27,012 nucleotides of DNA from a virus, in the IMG/VR virus record IMGVR_UViG_3300030333_008346, positions 1 to 27,012 of that record; one strand, written 5' to 3'. The stretch's first letter is position 1. Each line of letters begins with the position of its first letter. This document shows, one piece after another, positions 5,934 through 13,886 of the stretch. A model generated the notes under the pieces. That model had not been told where the DNA came from. It worked only from the letters and a program-made list of their open reading frames with translations, and did no database searches. A program made the translations under genes and the position numbers.

Positions 5934-8933
5934 ATGGACACTATCGTTACAGGCTTCCCTGAGGTAAATTTATCGATAACTAATCCTAATGTAAAATCTG
6001 AAAATGCATTAGATCGATCTACCCCGTTTTCATTTGTTGAGTTCATCGAGACAGTAAGCGAGTCGTACAAGCCGGAAACTTTAACACAATTTTATAGTAC
6101 ATACATTAATAGGTGGAATAAAAAAACTATTAGTGCACCAAAAGATAATAAAAAAATAATTATTGACCGGTACCGTGATTTCTTAAAGGATATAACTTTA
6201 GATTTTTCTACTAATGCTGAGAGAACTTTTCTTACTCAATTAGATTTTTCTGATCCTTACGATGTAGAAGTTGCAATGTCTTTCTATAGTAAAAAAATAA
6301 GAGATATTATTTCATATTATAAGAAGAAGAGAGATACCCTACATTATGCATCTACAAAAGCAAAGGTAAAGGGCAGCTCTCTTGGAGTAGAGCAAGCAAC
6401 TATTAACCTTATTCTCGATTTTCTAGAAAATAGAAGCACAGCAGCGCGTGATTATGATGTAACTAAGATCAAAGAAAATTTAACAATTTCTATTACTGAA
6501 TATTTTGATAATTTTTCGCAATATTTTAATAGATTGCCTGATTCACATGACTATGGTAGAACTTTTAAAAGTTATGATCCAGCTGGATTACCTAAGGATA
6601 ATATATTTTTAACTGATGATGAAGATTTAGTTCAGCAGGTCTTTGCTAATGTAGGGGAAGATCTAATTACTCTTAAAGAAGGTCGAGAAAGTTTGAACTA
6701 TAATATTACTGAAGATTCTTTATTTAGTAATAAAAGAGAGCTTACCGAAAAATTTATGGGCGTAGATTTTTTTTATCTGCAAACAGATGAAAACGGAACG
6801 CCGAATCTAGATGAAAATGGCGCGCCGCCGCTTTTATTTAAAGCTAAAAAACCTTACGCTAATTTCTTAAATCAAGATTTCCCTTCTACAGCTTCTGTAT
6901 TCTCAAATGAAATTATTAGTGAGCGTGATTTAGGGTTCTTTAGACCGCAAAATTCAGCAATTGTTACTATTGAGGGTCGCCGATTAAAGTTTTTTACTAA
7001 AAAAACTTACCCACCTAATCAACTATATATATTTCCAAACCCAAATTTGTTTACTAACACAGACGGTGTATTAACGTTTATAGTTGATACCTCAAGATCA
7101 ATTAATAATGCTAGTAAAGGAATTGCTGTAAATCAGCCTAACACAGATAGAGATAGTACTTCTTTTGTAGGTTATAATTCTAAAATAGGTAATAGTGTTA
7201 ACTTAAACACAGATCTATCATATTTGTTTGATCAAGGATATATAGATGATAGTAAAAAGGATTTATTTGGTAATATTTTTGGTTTAGTAAAAGATAATAA
7301 TTATTATCGAAATAATGTTGTTTTAGAAGAAGCGAAAAAAATTAAGAGTTTAATGTTAAATGGTTATCAATTTTTTGATGACTTATATGGTGAAGGATTT
7401 ACGTTCGATTACAGATCAACAGATACAACAACTTATTCTGAAACTATAAGATCTGGACTCTCGACATTTACAAACGGATTTACCGGTAGAGGTCCGGCAA
7501 ACTTAATACCTGATACACCAGGTAACTGGACCAGCTTTCCAACATCTGCATATAATATTTTCTTTAGATATTTTAATCCTTACCAGCAGTTACTACAACC
7601 TTCAAATTTTTTAGAAGTTGATTATGGCCGGCCACAATCCCTAACAATAGATGCAGATATTAAAGAGGGTGCATATTTTAAATTTTCTGATACAGAATCC
7701 CTAGTAGATCCTACAAGCGCTACTGTTAAGGGAATCTCACCAGTATCTCAATTAAGTTCATATGCTAATAGTTCTGCTCAATTTTATTTTTCTGAACTAA
7801 CAGAAGCCGGTATAGGTGAATTCAACGTTAATCCGCCTTATCCGGATAATGCGGATTTCGCGACTAGGACTATATTTACAGCATTATGTGACCCGACAGA
7901 TACGTGGACAAAAAGTTTATCGGGTAATTTTACTTATAATGTACGTTTATCAGGTGGTTCAGGAAATACTGGTAATAATGTTAAAAATTACGATGGGTTA
8001 AGATTTACAGATAATATTGTATTTAATTATACCCCGCCTGAAGAGAACTTTGACTATAATGCAACTGTTTTTTCTAAAACTTCAATAGCAGACGTTACGT
8101 CAGCACATGAGAGCTTTTTTGACAAAAGTGAACATCTAGGTAAGATTTATGTAAAAAATATAAACAAAGCCTGGGATGAGCCAGCTGTAAGAGAGTTTAC
8201 AGAATGGTTCCCTTACCTTACTTTAAAATATAATAATTCAATTTGTAATGAATTGTCTACTGCTGTAACTAATTTTGATATCTTTTATAATACGTTATTT
8301 GTTGAAACAAGTGGGCATATGATTATTGAAAGATGTAATTATGTAGATAATAAATTTAAAACACCTAATACATTTACAAACACATTAACTATTAATACAA
8401 ACTTTTTTGATAAAGTAAGTAATCGATTAAAGGTAGATAATAATGTGTTTTATTGTAAAATGGCAAGAACACAATTAGGGTTTAAAGGGGATAGATTTTA
8501 CCCGGAAATATACAGATATAACTATCAGGCTGATAAAACTGAACAGATATTTCCAACGACCGGAAATCCAGTATTATCTTCAGCGCTATACTTTAATTTA
8601 ACAGGAGATGACTCAGTATATATAGAATGTAGTAAGCCAATACTTACATATAGTAGCGAAAATGAACAATTCAATTTAGCAGTTATTATAAAAGATCAGA
8701 ATAAAGGACCGGTTCTGTTAAACTATCTTTTTGAATATGTCGATGAAATTAAATTTTTAAACTCCGAGGCATATGTATGTAACAATAGTAGATTTACATT
8801 TAACTTTACACAGTCAGCGCGAAATATTGTTAATTTTAAAAATTTAAATTTTGTTTTATCTTCGACAGTGCCATCGCTAACCACAACAGATGTTTCACCA
8901 AAACCGCTGTCTGCAGCAGCTTTAATACTATGA
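5934..8933 (+). CDS. Large virion structural protein, 999 aa, probable baseplate/tail
   Basis: I do not recognise the family with confidence. Residues 1 to about 250 are mainly helical and charged, with RYRDFLKDITLDFSTNAERT and FYSKKIRDIISYYKKKRDTL, possibly a short coiled coil. The rest is Asn/Ser/Thr/Tyr-rich and beta-type, with repeated aromatic strands and no visible catalytic motif, signal peptide or membrane helix. Its size is near T4 gp7 (1032 aa) and it stands two genes after gp6, so a wedge protein of gp7 type is one possibility, but only by position. The start is fixed by the late-promoter motif 6 nt upstream. The end overlaps the 178-aa gene by ATGA, so the two are coupled. Confidence 0.85.
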   Translation: MDTIVTGFPEVNLSITNPNVKSENALDRSTPFSFVEFIETVSESYKPETLTQFYSTYINRWNKKTISAPKDNKKIIIDRYRDFLKDITLDFSTNAERTFLTQLDFSDPYDVEVAMSFYSKKIRDIISYYKKKRDTLHYASTKAKVKGSSLGVEQATINLILDFLENRSTAARDYDVTKIKENLTISITEYFDNFSQYFNRLPDSHDYGRTFKSYDPAGLPKDNIFLTDDEDLVQQVFANVGEDLITLKEGRESLNYNITEDSLFSNKRELTEKFMGVDFFYLQTDENGTPNLDENGAPPLLFKAKKPYANFLNQDFPSTASVFSNEIISERDLGFFRPQNSAIVTIEGRRLKFFTKKTYPPNQLYIFPNPNLFTNTDGVLTFIVDTSRSINNASKGIAVNQPNTDRDSTSFVGYNSKIGNSVNLNTDLSYLFDQGYIDDSKKDLFGNIFGLVKDNNYYRNNVVLEEAKKIKSLMLNGYQFFDDLYGEGFTFDYRSTDTTTYSETIRSGLSTFTNGFTGRGPANLIPDTPGNWTSFPTSAYNIFFRYFNPYQQLLQPSNFLEVDYGRPQSLTIDADIKEGAYFKFSDTESLVDPTSATVKGISPVSQLSSYANSSAQFYFSELTEAGIGEFNVNPPYPDNADFATRTIFTALCDPTDTWTKSLSGNFTYNVRLSGGSGNTGNNVKNYDGLRFTDNIVFNYTPPEENFDYNATVFSKTSIADVTSAHESFFDKSEHLGKIYVKNINKAWDEPAVREFTEWFPYLTLKYNNSICNELSTAVTNFDIFYNTLFVETSGHMIIERCNYVDNKFKTPNTFTNTLTINTNFFDKVSNRLKVDNNVFYCKMARTQLGFKGDRFYPEIYRYNYQADKTEQIFPTTGNPVLSSALYFNLTGDDSVYIECSKPILTYSSENEQFNLAVIIKDQNKGPVLLNYLFEYVDEIKFLNSEAYVCNNSRFTFNFTQSARNIVNFKNLNFVLSSTVPSLTTTDVSPKPLSAAALIL

Positions 8934-9466
8934 ATACGTATAATTTTAATATTTCTACCTTCGGTCCTAACGATACTAGAGTTTACAACGAAATTGATCT
9001 GTTTGACGTAACTAGCTTTAATTTAAATTTAGTTGACGTTTATACGAGAACTTTTCCAAACTATGTAGCAATTGATTGGGGTGATAATACGCCTATATTT
9101 GAACCAGATGTTTCTGTTTTTCGAGATTATACAAAGGACTCTATCTACCCGGAAATAATTAACGGAGTGGCACCAAAGTACTTATCTGATGTGTATAACC
9201 ATATATATGAGCCTTCAAGCTATGCATTAAATAAATCTGTAGTATTAAAAATTAACATAGGTTATGTTACAGGTGAGACGACGACATTGAGTGCTCCTCT
9301 GAATATACGTACAGAGGGATATTATCAAACAATAGAAGATGTTGAAGTAGTTGGTTTGGATCTTTTGAATAATAAAAATAATAGTTCGAGATTTACACTA
9401 TTAACCAAAAAAGATGATTATATTGTTCAGCTAGATAACGAATCTTATAAAGAAGACACAGCATAA
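8930..9466 (+). CDS. Small PKD-like structural protein, 178 aa
   Basis: Near residue 47 it has YVAIDWGDNTPIF, and near residue 85 it has DVYNHIYEPSSYAL, followed by VVLKINIGYVTGE. The D-W-G-D-N loop and the later H-x-Y strand are the signature of a PKD-type beta-sandwich, here with a long insertion between them. Such domains often serve as structural spacers or binding modules on virion surfaces. It is coupled to the 999-aa gene by an ATGA overlap, so it may partner with that protein. Its stop codon TAA (9464-9466) lies inside the next late-promoter motif. No other function can be read. Confidence 0.8.
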   Translation: MNTYNFNISTFGPNDTRVYNEIDLFDVTSFNLNLVDVYTRTFPNYVAIDWGDNTPIFEPDVSVFRDYTKDSIYPEIINGVAPKYLSDVYNHIYEPSSYALNKSVVLKINIGYVTGETTTLSAPLNIRTEGYYQTIEDVEVVGLDLLNNKNNSSRFTLLTKKDDYIVQLDNESYKEDTA

Positions 9467-9469
9467 ATA
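9463..9469 (+). promoter_or_regulatory. Late promoter motif (ATAAATA) overlapping a stop codon
   Basis: ATAAATA contains the TAA stop of the 178-aa gene and ends 6 nt before the ATG at 9476. The spacing equals that at 1327 and 5934, which supports the ATG at 9476 over a TTG at 9470 that overlaps the region just after the motif. Confidence 0.7.
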
Positions 9470-9475
9470 TTGTTA

Positions 9476-11854
9476 ATGGGATCTTTAATAAAATCTAGTT
9501 TAAGCGCACTTAGCTCAGCTGAAGCTAGCTTTTGCCCGATGAATATTGCTCTAGATCAATTTCCACGAACCTTTAATGGAGGTTTTAAAATAAATTTTAT
9601 TCAAGCTTTGTCAAGTTCACAGAGCTTTAAAAATTTAAACTATACTAATTTTTATCTTACGAATAATTTTTTACTAGATGATGTAACTACATATACTTCA
9701 CCCGATATAAAGCCCACAACATATTCTACAACATTAAATTTTGGATTTAGCAGTGGCGCGTTTTGTAAATTTAAATCTGCTTCTATAAGCTCCTTTAAAC
9801 TTGAAAATAAAATTTATGAAGCAGAAAATTATGGGGTTCCTGAAATTGTTTCTAGTAATGGAGATGTTTTTGAAATCGATCTAGTAGATAATTTTAATTG
9901 CAGGGTATCTACTAGAATAAATGATCTTCGATACTTTTTAGTTGTTGAAGATAGCGATGTATTTACTGATACTCGGGAAGTATTATTTGTATCAGAAAGT
10001 CAAATACCGTTGTCTGGTTTTAACTTAAGATATAACTTATCAAAATATCTAACTAACAGTTATATTAATTTATACTCAACAAAAAATGCTAGTAGTGTAC
10101 TTAATACATATGTAATTACTAGCGATGGTGGTAAGGTGATAGCGCAACGACTAGCGCCTGGGATTACTTATGATCAGTTTGTTGTTAATTCGTATAACAT
10201 ACGACTTGATCAAGAACTAAATTTAAAGACGCCTTCGCCGTATAATGCGTCATATATTACATACAGCAACACTGGTAAGATTAACAACTCAAAGAGTGAT
10301 TTTAACTTACCGTCAAATTATTTATTTTATAGCTCGAGTAATGATTCTTCGCAAGTGTTTAACTTGCTTAATTTAAAAAATATAGTTAACACACAGGACT
10401 CATTTACATCTTCTAATAATCTTTTATCGACATCTGAAACTGCTATATTTTCGCAAAATCTAAGAAATTATACTAGTATTTTTACAGATATAGATAGTGA
10501 ACAAAATGAAACATTAGCATTAAACTATGTATACAATAATTACGACTTAGTTATAACACCCGGTACAACTCATTTTACAACTCCATCTTCTTTACAGCCT
10601 TTTAATAAAATAAACATCAATGACACAAAATTTGCTGATTGTGGTTCTTTTGCATTTCCGACACCAGATTTATCAGATCGTGTCTATAACCTAGATGACA
10701 ATACAGACAAGAATGAAAATGTAACTTACCTTTGTACATGGCTTTCTGCCGGTAGTATTGGTCAGCGTGGGGAGTGGGTTGATAGATATTTTTATCCAGA
10801 TTTAACAACAAAAGAAGAGGCACTGCAAGGAATTTTTGCATATGACATTACTTACGACACGGCGGTTGAAAACTTAATAATGACAAACTCCGCTTTAAAA
10901 ACTTCGATTTCAAAAAAATATTATTTTGATAAAAAAAGTGATTTGGTATTTGAACCTTCTAAGCGGTATAAGTACGTTAGAGTATCAAAAAATGATTTTA
11001 TCGTAAAATCACCAACAAACTACTGTGATACTTCTATTATAGGTGAGAAAATAAATAATTATTTTACTACTATAAATAAAAATGGTGGTTTTGGATTAGG
11101 GTTTACTATACAAAACGACGCAAATAATTTTTATATAGAGTCACAGCGAAATGCGATAGATGGAGGAATTAGATTCGAAAAAATAGGGAAAAAATGTAAA
11201 TTTACATATAAGTTTTTTGATAATAGTTCAACTGGTCTTAGTTTATCTGCGAGAATAGGTAAAACAACTTTTGAATACGATTTCGAAATTGATTTATTTG
11301 AAAAAAATAATATTTTCATATCTTTTGATGCTACGTTAGGCGTTGGTAAACTGTTTCTTAATTCTGTTGAAGTTTATAGCTTTAAGCTTAATGCATTTCA
11401 GATGTTTACAAAAAATTTACTTTTTGGGGATATATTTTTATATTATAAAGATGAAAACAATGTAGATAAAGATATAGAAATACTTCGTAATGCAGCTTCC
11501 GACCCAAAAGAAAGGATTGCAATTGATAATTTATATCTTTCATTAGAACCGTTAGATGAAAATCAACGGTTAGCGTTTCTTTTTGGTAGCAATTTGAATA
11601 CAATACAAGACATTACGATATCACTACCTTGTGGAATGAGAAACTTAACTGATAATATTGATTTGGTAAATTCAATTAATACTAATCTTAAACATAAAAG
11701 CAATGTAGTTGATATTAACATTAAGAATTTAAATATTACTAATCAGAGTATTAGAGAAGAGGTAAAAAATATTATAATGTCAAATATTGGTAACGTAGTA
11801 CCGAAAACAACAAATATTAACGATATTAAATTTATAGACTATAAAAATGATTGA
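9476..11854 (+). CDS. Tail structural protein with lectin/LamG-like domain, 792 aa
   Basis: Most of the protein is Ser/Asn/Thr-rich beta structure typical of phage tail surface proteins. Around residues 535-690 the pattern changes to GGFGLGFTIQNDANNFYIES, then CKFTYKFFDN, then FISFDATLGVGKLFLNSVEV. This is the usual strand order of a concanavalin/LamG-like jelly roll, which often binds carbohydrate. The family call is by pattern, not by alignment. The start at ATG 9476 is preferred to TTG 9470 because it keeps the 6-nt promoter spacing. The end overlaps the next gene by 8 nt, as gp6 does with its neighbour. It is probably an outer baseplate or fibre-attachment protein (inference). Confidence 0.82.
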   Translation: MGSLIKSSLSALSSAEASFCPMNIALDQFPRTFNGGFKINFIQALSSSQSFKNLNYTNFYLTNNFLLDDVTTYTSPDIKPTTYSTTLNFGFSSGAFCKFKSASISSFKLENKIYEAENYGVPEIVSSNGDVFEIDLVDNFNCRVSTRINDLRYFLVVEDSDVFTDTREVLFVSESQIPLSGFNLRYNLSKYLTNSYINLYSTKNASSVLNTYVITSDGGKVIAQRLAPGITYDQFVVNSYNIRLDQELNLKTPSPYNASYITYSNTGKINNSKSDFNLPSNYLFYSSSNDSSQVFNLLNLKNIVNTQDSFTSSNNLLSTSETAIFSQNLRNYTSIFTDIDSEQNETLALNYVYNNYDLVITPGTTHFTTPSSLQPFNKININDTKFADCGSFAFPTPDLSDRVYNLDDNTDKNENVTYLCTWLSAGSIGQRGEWVDRYFYPDLTTKEEALQGIFAYDITYDTAVENLIMTNSALKTSISKKYYFDKKSDLVFEPSKRYKYVRVSKNDFIVKSPTNYCDTSIIGEKINNYFTTINKNGGFGLGFTIQNDANNFYIESQRNAIDGGIRFEKIGKKCKFTYKFFDNSSTGLSLSARIGKTTFEYDFEIDLFEKNNIFISFDATLGVGKLFLNSVEVYSFKLNAFQMFTKNLLFGDIFLYYKDENNVDKDIEILRNAASDPKERIAIDNLYLSLEPLDENQRLAFLFGSNLNTIQDITISLPCGMRNLTDNIDLVNSINTNLKHKSNVVDINIKNLNITNQSIREEVKNIIMSNIGNVVPKTTNINDIKFIDYKND

Positions 11855-13871
11855 ATATTTTAAATATACAACCGGTAATTCATTTACTCTAAGCGGTGTA
11901 GATTACACGGGCTTTGTAAATGTACGCGCAGGTATACCGTATACAGGAAAAACGTTTTCTAATACCTCACAAATTCTTAAAACAAAAAGTACCTTTTTCG
12001 CTAACTGTATTTTAAATAAATTGGAATTTGATAGAACTACTACCCCGGTTAGTGAATCTAGTGTACTGACAAAACCAGTCGTGTCACCAAGAGCTGTAAT
12101 TGATCAATCTTTTATTGACACAAATTTACAAATTCTTAATAAAAATAACCTAAACCTATATGCTCTTAACATTATATCACAAACAGATTTATTAAACTTT
12201 AAAAATTCTGCAAAGAGCGGAAATGCTTATTTTCTTGGATTATCGAGTGGTAAAAATGACGTTCGGAACAATGACACAAAAATGGCTAAAGATAATCTTT
12301 TTCCGATTCAAATAGACCCATTTAGCTATATCGATAAAGTGGAAGGTGTTAATGTACTCGATGATACGATAGATAGTACTCTATTTGTTTATGACGATGA
12401 AACGTATTTTTATTTTACTACAACACCAACAGCTTCACACACTTTTTCTGGTAGTTTTGTAAAAAATAGTAAATTTATGCCTGTTACCCCAGAAAGCGAC
12501 ACCGGGGAAACATTATTTAAAGGAGGTACTAGATTTACATACGACAATACAACAGATATACTTTATAGTTTATCAGCGAGCTCTAATCAAGTACAGCTTA
12601 ATTTGTATGATAATAGCTTTGTTAATCCATGTCGTAAATTAAAGCTAGTCGATAAAATTATTATTGAAGAAAATATTGTAGATGAAGCGGTTAAGATAGG
12701 AAATAACTTGCTTGGTTATAGATATGCGGAGAGAGTTGAAGAGGGTGAGGTAATTTATATTGCTCTCAGAAACAAATTTTCTCAAAAACTAGTTAAAGAT
12801 ATAGCTGCTGAAGATGAAGTTATAATTGCTTTTGATATTAGGGATTCAGATGATTCTGTATTGATATTAACACAGCCTGGTCAAGCACCGCCAGAAGCTG
12901 TAGCTAATAGTACAGGTGCAGAAGGTATATTTTATTTATATCATCTAGATGCGGAAAATTTACCTGACACGTTAACAGCTGAATTAAATCCTAAGGTTGT
13001 ATATAGACATCAACCAACATATGATATTACTGCTGTTGCTGCTCCGGAAACAACTAGATACTCTAATGATATTCAGTTACTTTTTTCACAAAATGATTCA
13101 AATATATTTTTGATAAACGATAAAGGATTTATAACAACTAGGTTTATATCAAATCCATCTGAAATTTCCGGATTCGGAAATCCAGACAGTTTACAATATT
13201 TACCAGATATGTATTTTAATAATACCGGTGAAAGGTTTAATAAAATACAGAAAAAATTTAATTCGAATACACTTAAATCTAACTATTTTAATTATATTAA
13301 TTATCTAATTACAAAAAATGATAACGATTTGTTCTTTTTACTTCACACTATAGGACGTATATACCTTTTTAAAGAAAGTAGTCTTTTATATCAAAATTTT
13401 GTACCTCTTGATCTTGAAAATCTATATAAGAAAATTACAAGCTGTGAATCAAGCTTGGGCATTTCGTTAAATAGTGAAATACAGAATATTATTAAAGATA
13501 CAGTTAGCATATTTTTAAATCTTAGCCTCATACCTAAGAAATCTATATCAAGCGGGATCCCAATACTAAGAGACTACACTACATATACCGGGCTAGATGT
13601 TAATTTTAGAGACATGGAGTTTCATGAAAACGAAGCAGTGGATTATAATGTTGTTACACGAGTAATAAATGAGCTATTCGAATTACAACAGCAAGTTTTA
13701 AATAGTATTTTAGAAGTTGAAGATGTTTTAGAAGAAGAAGAATTTTTAACTAGTGACGAGGATCAGTTTTCTGGTATTAACGTTGTTGGGGATACTGAAT
13801 TTGTGAATCTTAATACTACTGAATCAAGCAATGGGTCGTCTCCATCGAGCGGTGGATCCACAAATTATTAA
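11847..13871 (+). CDS. Unrecognised virion structural protein, 674 aa, acidic Ser/Gly tail
   Basis: Unrecognised. It opens with a short beta-type domain (YFKYTTGNSFTLSGVDYTGF) and continues as mixed beta structure with many Asn, Ser and Thr. The C-terminus has a helical stretch rich in Glu and Leu (about residues 600-632: NELFELQQQVLNSILEVEDV), then an acidic segment and a Ser/Gly-rich flexible end. The helix could be a trimeric coiled coil, but the sequence alone does not prove this. The gene overlaps the lectin-like gene by 8 nt and shares its late unit, so it probably belongs to the same tail substructure. A late promoter for the next gene follows directly after the stop. Confidence 0.8.
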   Translation: MIEYFKYTTGNSFTLSGVDYTGFVNVRAGIPYTGKTFSNTSQILKTKSTFFANCILNKLEFDRTTTPVSESSVLTKPVVSPRAVIDQSFIDTNLQILNKNNLNLYALNIISQTDLLNFKNSAKSGNAYFLGLSSGKNDVRNNDTKMAKDNLFPIQIDPFSYIDKVEGVNVLDDTIDSTLFVYDDETYFYFTTTPTASHTFSGSFVKNSKFMPVTPESDTGETLFKGGTRFTYDNTTDILYSLSASSNQVQLNLYDNSFVNPCRKLKLVDKIIIEENIVDEAVKIGNNLLGYRYAERVEEGEVIYIALRNKFSQKLVKDIAAEDEVIIAFDIRDSDDSVLILTQPGQAPPEAVANSTGAEGIFYLYHLDAENLPDTLTAELNPKVVYRHQPTYDITAVAAPETTRYSNDIQLLFSQNDSNIFLINDKGFITTRFISNPSEISGFGNPDSLQYLPDMYFNNTGERFNKIQKKFNSNTLKSNYFNYINYLITKNDNDLFFLLHTIGRIYLFKESSLLYQNFVPLDLENLYKKITSCESSLGISLNSEIQNIIKDTVSIFLNLSLIPKKSISSGIPILRDYTTYTGLDVNFRDMEFHENEAVDYNVVTRVINELFELQQQVLNSILEVEDVLEEEEFLTSDEDQFSGINVVGDTEFVNLNTTESSNGSSPSSGGSTNY

Positions 13872-13879
13872 TATAAATA
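13872..13879 (+). promoter_or_regulatory. Late promoter motif (TATAAATA), full T4 consensus
   Basis: TATAAATA is an exact match to the T4 late promoter core. It begins 1 nt after the upstream TAA stop (13869-13871) and ends 7 nt before the ATG at 13887. Confidence 0.75.
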
Positions 13880-13886
13880 TTAGAGT

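Noticed and set aside
13164-13181. ATTTCCG-GATT-CGGAAAT hairpin
   Set aside because: A 7-bp stem deep inside the 674-aa gene, far from any start or stop, and not exceptional in length.
13869-13882. TAATAT-AA-ATATTA inverted repeat over the late promoter at 13872
   Set aside because: It is A/T only with a 2-nt loop and follows from the promoter sequence itself. It does not cover the start codon.
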